From the NCBI GenBank assembly GCA_031552845.1, contig JAVBMC010000040.1, positions 1 through 35,773 on the forward strand: a DNA stretch of 35,773 nt, given 5' to 3'. Positions within the stretch are counted from its first letter, which is position 1, and each line of letters begins with the position of its first letter. Below, in pieces: positions 8,606-15,894 of this stretch. Under the pieces are notes generated by a model. It saw only the letters and a list, made by a program, of their open reading frames with translations. It was not told the DNA's origin and made no database searches. The DNA is from JAVBMC01 sp031552845 (GTDB lineage Bacteria > Verrucomicrobiota > Kiritimatiellia > RFP12 > DVOR01). Made by a program: the position numbers and the translations under genes.

Positions 8606-9970
8606 TTAGAGGTTGCCGGTGAGGGCGTCGGCGAGGGTTTGGCTGAGTTGGGCGCGGCTGAGGGCGTAGAGTTTTCCGTGGCGTTGATGGAGGGCGTCGG
8701 CGAGGGTTTGGATGGCGTGGTAGGGGCTGGGGCTTTGGTTGAGGAGCTGGTTGATTTGGTCGGCGTGTTGGCCGCGGTTGTGAAGGAGTTCCCAGCAGCG
8801 GGCGAAGCGGCGGAGGCGGGCGATTTGGTCGAAGGTGAGCGCGGAGGTTTGGAGGACTTCGTAGGGGGGATTGGGGTTGTAGAATGTGCCGGGGTGTTGT
8901 TGCGCGGCGAGTTGGGTGCCGGGGAGGCGTTTGAGTTGGTTGACTTGGAGCTCAGCAGGGCGGCAGGCGGCGAGGAGTTGGTTGAAGTCGTCGGCGAAGT
9001 TGTCGATTGTCTGGCCGGGGAGTCCGTAGATGAGGTCGGCATGGATGTCGGCACCGGTGTGGTTGGCGAGCCATGCGGTGTTGGCGAGCGCGGTGGCGGT
9101 GTCGGCGGGACGGCCGATGGTTTGGGCGATGGCGGGGTTGAGGGTTTGGAGGCCGATTTCGAGGTGGAGCTGACCTTTGGGGTAGGCGGCGAGGCGTTGT
9201 TTGAGGGTGTCGGGGAGGTTGTTGGGGTGGAGTTCGAGGTGGAGCGCGTGGGGCGTGGGGAGTGAGAGGAAGTAGTCGAGGATGGCGGTGGCGTGGGGGA
9301 GATGGGCGTTGTAGCTGCGGTCGAGGAATTTGAAGGTGCGCACGCCGCGGGCCATGAGCTTTTGCCAACTGTCTATGAGTGTAGGGAGGGGGATGGTGCG
9401 GAGTGGGGTGCGGGCGTGGGTGCAGTAGGTGCAGGGGTGGGGGCAGCCGCGGGAGGCTTCGGTGTAGGTGATGCGTTGGGCGAGGTCTTGGTCGGTGTAG
9501 TAGTCGTGGGGGAGGATGAGGGTGTCGAGGTTTTCGGGTTGGGCGTGGATGATTTGCGGGGCAGTAGGGAGATCGTTAGCGTCGAGGGTGTGTTGTGCCC
9601 AAGTGCGCAGAGCGGTTTCGCCTTCGCCGATGATGAGGGCGTGGGCGTAGGGGGTGTAGTGGGGGAGGGTTTCGGGGGTGATTTGGGGGCCGCCGAGTAC
9701 GTGGCGGATGTGGGGGTGGGTTTGGCGGAGGATGGCGAGGGTTTGGGTGATGATGCCGGTGTTCCAGAGGTAGGTGGAGTAGGCAGCGATGCGGGGGGCG
9801 CGTTCGGCAATGGCTTCGGCGAGTTGGAGGGGGAGGACGGTAAGGTCGGCTTCGAGGGTTTGGGTACGGGACGCGAGGGGGCCGAGGTTGGCGTGGAGGG
9901 TGCGGATGGCGTAGCTGGCGTGGGCGTAGCGTGCGTTGACCGCGATGAGGAGGATGTCGCAGGCGGACAT
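8606..9970 (-). CDS. B12-binding-domain radical SAM protein (DUF4080-like)
   Basis: This 454-aa protein has an N-terminal cobalamin-binding-like Rossmann domain (residues about 1-145, with VLGGPQITPE at 91-100 and GEGE at 115-118). A radical SAM domain follows, whose 4Fe-4S ligands are Cys176, Cys180 and Cys183 in GCPHPCTYC. The C-terminal part matches my recollection of the DUF4080 family. Such enzymes cleave S-adenosylmethionine to start radical chemistry; the substrate is unknown. It is the last gene of a run with htpG and the LptG-like permease and starts 6 nt after the latter's stop. There is no Shine-Dalgarno, only an A-run before the ATG, so translation may be coupled. Codon usage is strongly C-rich, which leaves long false frames on the opposite strand. 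Confidence 0.85.
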   Translation of the reverse strand: MSACDILLIAVNARYAHASYAIRTLHANLGPLASRTQTLEADLTVLPLQLAEAIAERAPRIAAYSTYLWNTGIITQTLAILRQTHPHIRHVLGGPQITPETLPHYTPYAHALIIGEGETALRTWAQHTLDANDLPTAPQIIHAQPENLDTLILPHDYYTDQDLAQRITYTEASRGCPHPCTYCTHARTPLRTIPLPTLIDSWQKLMARGVRTFKFLDRSYNAHLPHATAILDYFLSLPTPHALHLELHPNNLPDTLKQRLAAYPKGQLHLEIGLQTLNPAIAQTIGRPADTATALANTAWLANHTGADIHADLIYGLPGQTIDNFADDFNQLLAACRPAELQVNQLKRLPGTQLAAQQHPGTFYNPNPPYEVLQTSALTFDQIARLRRFARCWELLHNRGQHADQINQLLNQSPSPYHAIQTLADALHQRHGKLYALSRAQLSQTLADALTGNL

Positions 9971-9976
9971 GTTTTT

Positions 9977-11074
9977 TTAACGCTGTTTGTAGTAGAGCGT
10001 GAGGCCGGCGAGGAGGAAAAGGAGGTTGGGGAGCCACGCGGCGAAGAGGGGGGGGAGGGCTTGGCGGTGGGCTAGGAGCATGCAGATGGTGACGGCAGCG
10101 TAGAAGCCGAAGAAGAGCGCAATGGCGGTGAGGATGCCTTTGAAGATGCTTTGGCGGCCGGTGGCAACGCCGGCGGGAATGGCGAAGAGGGTGATGATGA
10201 TGCAGGAGGCGGGAATGGCGTAGCGGGCGCAGTAGTCGTAGCGAATGGAGGCTTTGTCGTCAGCGCCGAGTTTGGGGTGGGTTTGGAGGTAGCGGAGGCG
10301 TTCGCTGTTGGAGTAGAATTCGCGGCGTTTGTTTTGGAGGAGGAAGTCCTGCGGGGTTTCGTCATAGTCGGGCATGGAGATGAAGGTGATCTTCTCCTGC
10401 TCGGGATTGGGGTGTTTGATGGGGGAGTTGAATTCGTCGTAGTACTGCCAGCGGGGATTGACGAGCCACCAGGCGCCGTCGAGGTAGCGGGCGGCTTCGG
10501 CTTCGATGTCGTAGTGTTTGCTGCCGTCGGGGCGGCTGATGGCGATCTTGACGTGCTGGAGGGTGTTGGGGTTGGCGCCGTCGAGGGTGCCGACGATCCA
10601 GAGGCGGTTGGCGGGGGAGTTGTTGAAGGGGACGTTGTGGCGGACGTCGGCGTCGAGGGATTCGAACTTGGCGCGTTTGATTTTGTCGGAGCGTTCGCCC
10701 CAGTGCGGCGCGATATATTCGACGTTGGCCCAGCAGAGGCTGCCGGTAATCGCCGCGACGGCGAGCATGGGCCAGGTGATGGTGAGGAAGCTGACGCCGT
10801 TGGCACGCATGGCGATGATTTCGCTGTTGCGGCAGAACTGCCACATGGTGTAGAGCGAGGCGAGCAGGAGGCACGCGGGAAGGAGCCATTCGAGGCAGAT
10901 GGAGACGCGTCCGGCCATGTATTGAAGGACAAGAGATTTGGGCGGGGCGGCTTTGATGATCTCGCCGACTTGCTCGACGGTGTCGATGAGCATGTAGACC
11001 GCTACGAACCCGAGAAGGCAGTAGGTGAAGGGCACCATGAATTCACGGAGGACGTAACGGGCTAGAATGCGCAT
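9977..11074 (-). CDS. lptG: LptF/LptG family lipopolysaccharide export permease
   Basis: The 365-aa protein starts RILARYVLREF, followed by a hydrophobic segment (about 15-35), further segments near 55-80 and 98-120, a large soluble beta-rich region (about 130-285) and three hydrophobic segments at the C-terminus. This is the standard YjgP/YjgQ (LptF/LptG) arrangement: inner-membrane subunits that, with the LptB ATPase, move LPS toward the outer membrane through a periplasmic jellyroll domain. Assignment to LptG rather than LptF is uncertain. The gene follows htpG by 20 nt and precedes the radical SAM gene by 6 nt. The sequence before its ATG contains CCCCTCC rather than a Shine-Dalgarno, so it may depend on translational coupling to htpG. 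No partner lptF or lptB lies nearby. Confidence 0.85.
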   Translation of the reverse strand: MRILARYVLREFMVPFTYCLLGFVAVYMLIDTVEQVGEIIKAAPPKSLVLQYMAGRVSICLEWLLPACLLLASLYTMWQFCRNSEIIAMRANGVSFLTITWPMLAVAAITGSLCWANVEYIAPHWGERSDKIKRAKFESLDADVRHNVPFNNSPANRLWIVGTLDGANPNTLQHVKIAISRPDGSKHYDIEAEAARYLDGAWWLVNPRWQYYDEFNSPIKHPNPEQEKITFISMPDYDETPQDFLLQNKRREFYSNSERLRYLQTHPKLGADDKASIRYDYCARYAIPASCIIITLFAIPAGVATGRQSIFKGILTAIALFFGFYAAVTICMLLAHRQALPPLFAAWLPNLLFLLAGLTLYYKQR

Positions 11075-11094
11075 GAGTTTGGAGGGGTCGGGGA

Positions 11095-12993
11095 TTAGCG
11101 GGTCATGAGCTCGGCGATGAGCTTGACGTAACGCGCGGGGTCGGGCAGGGGTGAGCCTTCAGCGAGGAGGGCTTGCCCGTAGAGAAGGTCGGCGTAGTCG
11201 GCCAAGCGCGGGTCGTCAGCGGAGGCGTCGTGCATGGCTTTCATCTTCTGCGCGAGGGGATGGTCGGGGTTAATTTCAAGGATGCGTTTTTGCTTGGGAA
11301 CATCTTGTCCCATCGCACGCATCATACGGGCCATCTGTGCGCTCATGGCGTCTTTGTCGGCTACGAGGACGCAGGCGGAGTCGGTGAGGCGCGTGGAGAC
11401 GCGGACTTCCTTGAGGTCGGCCTCGAAGCGTTGAGCGAGGTAACCGTCGAGCGCTTTGTAGGCTTTATCGTCCTGCGTGTGTTTTTTCTTGGCGGCTTTC
11501 TTCTGGTCGTCGGTGCCGAGTTCGAGGTCGGCCTTGTCGACGGGAACGAAGGTGCAGCTGTCGTATTCGTTGAGACCGTCGGCAATCCATTGGTCAACAG
11601 GGTCGATCATGAGCAGTACGTCGTAACCCATCTTGACGACGCCTTCGACTTGCGGCGAGGTACGGGCGGTTTCGAGCGTGTCGGCGACGAGGTAGTAGAT
11701 TTCCTTCTGCCCCTCGGGCATGGCGGTGCGGTAGTCCTTGAGGCTGATTTGGCCTTGGCCTTCGGTCTTGACGGTGTGGAAGAGGATGAGGTCTTTGATC
11801 TTGTCCTTGTTCTCCCAGTCGGTGTGGAGGCCTTCTTTGAGAATGGCACCGAAGGCTTTGTAGAAGGTACGGTAGCGCTCTGCATCGTCCTTCATCATCT
11901 CGGCGAGCGTATTGAGGATCTTGGTGGTGAGGTTGGTGCGCATCTTGCGGATGACGCTGTCGTCCTGAAGCATTTCGCGCGAGACGTTGAGGGGCAGGTC
12001 GCTGGAATCAACTACGCCTTTGATGAAGCGCAGGTAGTCGGGCAGGAGCTCCTCGAAGTCGGCACCGATGTAGACGTTGCGCACGTAGAGCTGCAGGCCG
12101 TGTTTGCGGTTGGGCATGAGCAAGTCCATGCCGCCTTCCTGCGGGATAAAGAGGAGGGCTTTGAATTCAAGCGCGCCTTCGACCGAGAAGTGAATGGTCT
12201 TGAAGGGGTCGTGGTGGTCGTGTGCGAGGTGTTTGTAGAAGGTGGCGTATTCGTCGTCCTTGATATCGCTCTTGGCACGCTTCCACAGCGCGGTCATCGT
12301 GTTGGCGGGCTTGGGCTCTTCTTCCTTGTCCTTCTTATCCTTCTTCTCATCGCCGCCAAGCTCGGTCACGTAGATGGGGTAGGCGATGAAGTCGGAGTAG
12401 CGGCGGATGAGCTCGTTGATGCGCCACTCGCCGAGGTATTCGTCCATGCCTTCGCGCAGGCGCAGGGTGATGGCGGTGCCGGGCTGCGTACGGTCGGAGT
12501 TTTCGATGGTGTATTGTCCATCGCCGACGGAGCTCCAACGCGCGGCTTGCTGGTTTGCGCCGCGGCGGAGGGTGTCGACGGTCACGGCTTCGGCGACCAT
12601 GAAGGCAGCGTAGAAGCCCACGCCGAATTGGCCGATGAGCTCGGGAATATCGACTTTGTCCTTTTGCTTGAGCGCTTCGGTGAAAGCTTTGGTGCCGGAG
12701 CTGGCGATCGTGCCGAGGCTGTCTTCAAGCTCTTGCGCCGTCATGCCGATACCATCGTCGGTGATAGTGAGCGTCTTGGCATCTTTGTCGGCGGTGACTT
12801 GAATCTGCCATGTTTCGTTGCCGGTTAGGAGGGCTTTGTCGGTGAGGCCTTCGTACTTCGCGCGATCGATGGCGTCGGAGGCGTTGGAGATCAGCTCACG
12901 CAGGAAGATTTCTTTCTTCGAGTATAAGGAGTGGATGACGAGGTCGAGGACTTGCTGGATTTCAGCCTTGAAAGCGTGCGTCTGTTTGTTCAT
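11095..12993 (-). CDS. htpG: Molecular chaperone HtpG (Hsp90)
   Basis: The 632-aa product has the GHKL ATPase motifs of bacterial Hsp90: ELISNASDAIDR near residue 35, DDGIGM near 80, GTIASSGT near 96 and IGQFGVGFYAAF near 120. The middle-domain signature YVRNVYIGADFEELLPDYL is followed by VVDSSDLPLNVSREMLQ, and a C-terminal dimerisation domain ends the protein. Length is normal for HtpG. It folds or protects client proteins in the cytoplasm under ATP control. An AAGGAAA ribosome site lies about 9 nt upstream of the ATG. A consensus-like promoter at 13146-13174 gives a leader of about 146 nt that is GC-rich and can fold. No CIRCE element was seen. It leads the apparent operon with the permease and radical SAM genes. 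Confidence 0.97.
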   Translation of the reverse strand: MNKQTHAFKAEIQQVLDLVIHSLYSKKEIFLRELISNASDAIDRAKYEGLTDKALLTGNETWQIQVTADKDAKTLTITDDGIGMTAQELEDSLGTIASSGTKAFTEALKQKDKVDIPELIGQFGVGFYAAFMVAEAVTVDTLRRGANQQAARWSSVGDGQYTIENSDRTQPGTAITLRLREGMDEYLGEWRINELIRRYSDFIAYPIYVTELGGDEKKDKKDKEEEPKPANTMTALWKRAKSDIKDDEYATFYKHLAHDHHDPFKTIHFSVEGALEFKALLFIPQEGGMDLLMPNRKHGLQLYVRNVYIGADFEELLPDYLRFIKGVVDSSDLPLNVSREMLQDDSVIRKMRTNLTTKILNTLAEMMKDDAERYRTFYKAFGAILKEGLHTDWENKDKIKDLILFHTVKTEGQGQISLKDYRTAMPEGQKEIYYLVADTLETARTSPQVEGVVKMGYDVLLMIDPVDQWIADGLNEYDSCTFVPVDKADLELGTDDQKKAAKKKHTQDDKAYKALDGYLAQRFEADLKEVRVSTRLTDSACVLVADKDAMSAQMARMMRAMGQDVPKQKRILEINPDHPLAQKMKAMHDASADDPRLADYADLLYGQALLAEGSPLPDPARYVKLIAELMTR

Positions 12994-13145
12994 ATGCGTG
13001 CGTTTCCTTCGCGTAAATTAGTGATTAACACAACAACCCCCGTCCCGCGGTAGAACGGCGGCGGGAATTGGTATGGCCTTGCGGCGGATAACGGGGTTTT
13101 AAGAGCCCCGGCACCGGCAAACGGCCAAATTAAGCGTAAGGGCTA
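12994..13145 (-). other. Structured GC-rich htpG leader
   Basis: The predicted 5' untranslated region holds several short inverted pairs, for example GGGG/CCCC around CTCTTAAAA (13093-13109). I see no gene in 12994-13289 and no recognised riboswitch or CIRCE site. Confidence 0.4.
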
Positions 13146-13174
13146 ATTATAGGCAAATCCCTGCATAAAGGCAA
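13146..13174 (-). promoter_or_regulatory. Predicted htpG promoter
   Basis: On the minus strand TTGCCT (13174-13169), a 17-nt spacer and a perfect TATAAT (13151-13146). The predicted start is near 13139. This is a housekeeping-type promoter; no sigma32-type pair was convincing. Confidence 0.65.
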
Positions 13175-13289
13175 ACACTAACTCCTTATCCCGCGTAAAA
13201 ACACCCCCTTTTGTCCGCCGAGGAACCGCCTGAAACAGCGCCTCCGCCGTGCGGAGACGAAAAAAAGGAGGCATGGTTGCAGAATGTTA

Positions 13290-13318
13290 TTGCCTTCCGC
13301 CGCGATTTAGTCTAAAAT
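13290..13318 (+). promoter_or_regulatory. Predicted promoter of the coiled-coil gene
   Basis: TTGCCT at 13290-13295, 17-nt spacer, TAAAAT at 13313-13318. It gives a leader of about 45 nt before the ATG at 13370 and is divergent from the htpG promoter. Confidence 0.6.
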
Positions 13319-13369
13319 CAACACGTTTAGATGGGCTTGTTAAGCTAAGTTACTCGTAGGATTTCATTT

Positions 13370-14512
13370 ATGAACATCGCGTTACGCATTCTTGTCATTA
13401 TTGTACTTGTGCTAAATATCGTTTCCTTGGTGTTTGCTGCCATGTTGAACGGCAAACGCTCGCTGCTGCTCGAACGCGCCAGCCTGCTCAGGACCGAAGT
13501 AGCGCGCATCTCCAAAACACTCGAAGCCCGCGATCCGGCAGAGCCCGCCAACCCCGCTGTCCATCCCGCTAAGGATATCGCGCAAGTCACAGACGTCGCG
13601 CAGGAAAATCCTGAGACCTCCAACTTCTGGGAAACCTACGAGCAGAAGTATGAGACCGCCGACCCCGAAAACCGCATGGACGTCGATTCCACCTCGGATA
13701 AGCGCCAGCAGCTTGATGCCTATTATAAGATGGGCCCGGACGGCAAGCCCGAGCTCGACGCTTATGGCAACAAGATCACCGAAGGCCAAGGCACCATGCG
13801 CGAAGTCCTCAAGCAGATCTACGACCGCGCCGTCGCCCAAAAGAACAACCTCAACAAGACCCGCGATCAGCTCGTAAAAGTACGTGAAGAACTCGTCTCC
13901 ACCATTGATGAGCTCAACACCGTCAAGCAGGCCGCCCGCCGCGATAAGGCCACCATCACCGAGCAGAAAGAACAGATTGCCAAGCTCGAAAGCGACATCG
14001 CTGAAAAGACCCAACGCATCAGCACCCTTGAACAACGCATGAAAGAGCTCGAAGTCGAACTCGGCGATGCCAAGGAACAGACCGCTGCCGCTATTGAAAA
14101 GTTCGAAGTCGCCAGCAACGAAATTGTCGCCCTCAAGGCCGCTCTCGATAAGGCGCTCAAAGAACTCCGCTCCCGTCCCAACGTCGGTTCCTCCGTGGGC
14201 GGCGGCAGTGCAGGCCTCAACCTGACAGCCGGCCTCAAGGGCAAGGTTGTCAAGGCCGACAACGAATTCATGTTCACCCTCCTCGAACTCTCCCCTGAAA
14301 CCATGAAGGAGCTCCTCGGCGAAAACGGCGACCAGCCCCTGCCGCCGGTTGACATGATCGTGCGCCGCACCGGCTTCGACGGCCCCGCCAAAGACTTCGT
14401 TACACGCGTCCGTCTGCGTCAGCCCCTCAAAGGCAAGAACATCGTCGTAGCCGACATCCTCGGCGACTGGCAGCAAGCGCCCGTCCAAACCGGCGATACA
14501 GTGTTCTTCTAA
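13370..14512 (+). CDS. Membrane-anchored coiled-coil protein of unknown function
   Basis: The 380-aa protein starts with one hydrophobic helix (residues about 5-24) and continues with a short helical part and an acidic linker. A long heptad-rich coiled coil follows at about 144-267 (Leu/Ile/Val spacing, many Glu, Lys and Gln). A glycine-serine hinge near 272-280 leads to a C-terminal globular domain of about 100 residues beginning with GLKGKVVKADNEFMFTLLEL. The layout (one inner-membrane anchor, periplasmic coiled coil, small end domain) suggests a structural or envelope-spanning scaffold. I do not recognise the family. A weak TAGGA ribosome site precedes the ATG. It is followed at 18 nt by a small lipoprotein gene and then a strong terminator, so the two probably form an operon. 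Confidence 0.8.
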   Translation: MNIALRILVIIVLVLNIVSLVFAAMLNGKRSLLLERASLLRTEVARISKTLEARDPAEPANPAVHPAKDIAQVTDVAQENPETSNFWETYEQKYETADPENRMDVDSTSDKRQQLDAYYKMGPDGKPELDAYGNKITEGQGTMREVLKQIYDRAVAQKNNLNKTRDQLVKVREELVSTIDELNTVKQAARRDKATITEQKEQIAKLESDIAEKTQRISTLEQRMKELEVELGDAKEQTAAAIEKFEVASNEIVALKAALDKALKELRSRPNVGSSVGGGSAGLNLTAGLKGKVVKADNEFMFTLLELSPETMKELLGENGDQPLPPVDMIVRRTGFDGPAKDFVTRVRLRQPLKGKNIVVADILGDWQQAPVQTGDTVFF

Positions 14513-14530
14513 GATTAACGCCCCACTCGG

Positions 14531-14746
14531 ATGACCATGACCCAGCAAACCAAAACAATCAGCCCCACCCTCCGCAGCCTTCTGCGCGGAGGACTCTGGT
14601 TCGCCGTGATTGCAGGCTTTGCGCTCGCGATCACCGGATGCATGGTCGACAAACCCGACAACGGCGACATGCCCTGGACACAACCCTCCAGCTGGGAAGG
14701 CACCATGCCAATGCCCGGCGGCGGTATGGGCAACGCCGGATACTAA
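14531..14746 (+). CDS. Small lipoprotein (71 aa)
   Basis: A basic N-terminus is followed by a hydrophobic stretch and an I-T-G-C lipobox with Cys37 as the lipidated residue, leaving a mature peptide of only about 35 residues rich in Pro, Gly and Met (MPMPGGGMGNAGY at the end). A second ATG at 14537 is an alternative start. It lies 18 nt after the coiled-coil gene and 20 nt before an intrinsic terminator, which supports it as a real co-transcribed gene. It may be an envelope accessory of the coiled-coil protein. Function unknown. Confidence 0.75.
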   Translation: MTMTQQTKTISPTLRSLLRGGLWFAVIAGFALAITGCMVDKPDNGDMPWTQPSSWEGTMPMPGGGMGNAGY

Positions 14747-14766
14747 AAACATCCGATTGCAACAAC

Positions 14767-14794
14767 AAGCGCACCCCACCCGGTGCGCTTTTTT
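14767..14794 (+). terminator. Strong intrinsic terminator
   Basis: AAGCGCACC (14767-14775) pairs with GGTGCGCTT (14782-14790) around a short CCACCC loop, and the stem runs into six T residues. It ends the coiled-coil/lipoprotein operon. Confidence 0.9.
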
Positions 14795-14860
14795 CATGCC
14801 TCGACGTTGGGAAACAGCAAGACTGCTCCTTTCAACAACCTCAAAGTCCTTCATGTTTCA

Positions 14861-14992
14861 GTACGATATCACATGCTGCGCAAACGGATGATACGTGCTG
14901 TGCAGTACGATGATACGTATCATCCGGTACGATATCACGTGACACGCAAATGATTGATACGTGTCCCGCGGTACGATGATAAGTATCATCCA
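14861..14992. repeat. Two tandem 66-bp units built of 22-bp GTAC-type subrepeats
   Basis: The unit 14861-14926 is repeated at 14927-14992. Each unit splits into three 22-bp blocks. The first and third begin GTACGAT, and the third is a near-palindrome (GATGATACGTATCATC at 14909-14924). The core GTACGATATCACGTGA at 14927 is identical to that at 15343 in the second array. No open frame here looks genuine. Confidence 0.85.
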
Positions 14993-15002
14993 TTCGCAAA
15001 GC

Positions 15003-15032
15003 AAACACTTCCGGTCTTGTAGCCAAGTGTTT
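15003..15032. repeat. Hairpin AAACACTT/AAGTGTTT
   Basis: Eight-base perfect arms (15003-15010 and 15025-15032) with a 14-nt loop lie just after the 66-bp units. No T-run follows. The sequence from here to 15273 holds GTACGAGGCACGTGGTAC near 15082 and several GAGCCTC/GAGGC words but no gene. Confidence 0.6.
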
Positions 15033-15273
15033 CCGCTGATGGTGCTACATAACACCTCGCAAAAACGCGCATGTTGAAAATGTACGAGGCACGTGGTACA
15101 ACAGTTGGACGTGGCTCGCACATTTCACACACGAGCCTCACACAAAACTCTTGCCCGGCTCACGCAAATGTCCGAGCCTCGTCACAGAGCATCAACATGA
15201 GACTCCAAGTAATAAGCAAGGGGTAATAGGAAATACGTGTGAGCGCTAGAGTGAAAACACGCTTTCTTCAGGG

Positions 15274-15365
15274 GTACGGTATCACTTGATATATGGGTAC
15301 GAAATCAAGCGATATACGAGTACGAAATCACCTGATATATGAGTACGATATCACGTGATTTACGA
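15274..15365. repeat. Four tandem 23-bp GTAC-headed repeats with inverted flanks
   Basis: Four units start at 15274, 15297, 15320 and 15343. Each begins GTACG and contains an ATCAxxTGAT-type palindromic core followed by an A/T-rich tail ending in ACG/ATG. The array is bracketed by TTCAGGGG (15267-15274) and CCCCTGAA (15365-15372), so the whole block could fold back or be bound as a unit. The even spacing of about two helical turns resembles a protein-binding array. Confidence 0.85.
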
Positions 15366-15395
15366 CCCCTGAAAATAGTGAAAGAAGATAGGGTA

Positions 15396-15418
15396 AAGCT
15401 CACGCGGAGACGCGGAGG
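15396..15418. repeat. CGCGGAGACGCGGAGG-type dispersed repeat
   Basis: GCTCACGCGGAGACGCGGAG matches the copy at 5640 almost exactly. It starts 30 nt after the last 23-bp unit. Confidence 0.8.
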
Positions 15419-15521
15419 ATGAGGTTTTGGGCGGAAGAGGTGTTTGCAATGGAGTGCGGGCAGCTTGCCTGCAGGCGTCTTTTACTCAACTTCACCGATT
15501 TTCTCCGACTTCCTGATGGAG

Positions 15522-15670
15522 TCTCACGCGGAGACACGGGGAGCGCGGAGGGTAGAGGAGAGAAGGAGTTGACGCGGTTGTTTGCTGGGAGCGTTGGCGT
15601 CTCCGCCAGCATTGTGTTGTGTGCGTTAGCGGGTTATGAATTTTTCCGCGCTTCCGCGTCTCCGCGTGAA
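15522..15670. repeat. 149-bp element with inverted CGCGGAGAC ends
   Basis: TCACGCGGAGACACGG at the left is complementary to CCGCGTCTCCGCGTGA at the right (15655-15670) with one mismatch, giving a MITE-like pair of inverted ends around about 115 nt. The interior contains GCGTTGGCGTCTCCGCCAGC. The enclosed open frame (15419-15697) reads through the repeats and is not credible as a gene. Confidence 0.65.
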
Positions 15671-15808
15671 CTTTTCTGTTCGCCGTCAGGTGACTGATTG
15701 GAGGCACTAACGTGCCTGAAAAAAAAGACATTGGCCTGATCAGTTTTCTGAAAAAGCCAATAAAGACGGGTATTAGCTAAAATACTTTAAACAAAATGAA
15801 AATAGGTC

Positions 15809-15837
15809 TTGCATTCCCTAATTTATAGGCGTATTAT
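15809..15837 (+). promoter_or_regulatory. Predicted promoter of the secreted-protein/Rhs operon
   Basis: TTGCAT at 15809-15814, 17-nt spacer, TATTAT at 15832-15837. The predicted start near 15844 gives a leader of about 51 nt before the ATG at 15895. Confidence 0.6.
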
Positions 15838-15894
15838 TCGATCATGTTCTTGAGGCTGTATTCGGCCTTAAAATCGCGCACGCAGGAGGTTGTT

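Noticed and set aside
8450..10075. Long plus-strand open frames (8450-9265 and 9293-10075)
   Set aside because: They are antisense to the C-rich radical SAM gene; peptides are Gly/Val/Glu runs typical of a complementary-strand shadow.
11173..12828. 551-codon open frame opposite htpG
   Set aside because: It lies wholly within the unmistakable htpG gene and arises from its codon bias.
13130..13151. CIRCE-like operator near htpG (AATTAAGC...GGCTAATT)
   Set aside because: It does not match TTAGCACTC-N9-GAGTGCTAA; arms are short and the spacing is wrong.
13412..14854. 480-codon open frame opposite the coiled-coil gene
   Set aside because: The plus-strand gene has promoter, membrane helix, heptads and terminator; the antisense frame has none.
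14861..15365. CRISPR array
   Set aside because: Units of 22 and 23 bp are directly adjacent without unique spacers, and there are no cas genes.
15419..15697. 92-codon open frame
   Set aside because: It reads through two copies of the CGCGGAG repeat and has no promoter or ribosome site; its peptide is repeat translation.
15705..15735. Hairpin GGCAC/GTGCC followed by A-run as a terminator
   Set aside because: On the plus strand the run is A, not T, and on the minus strand the T-run precedes the hairpin.
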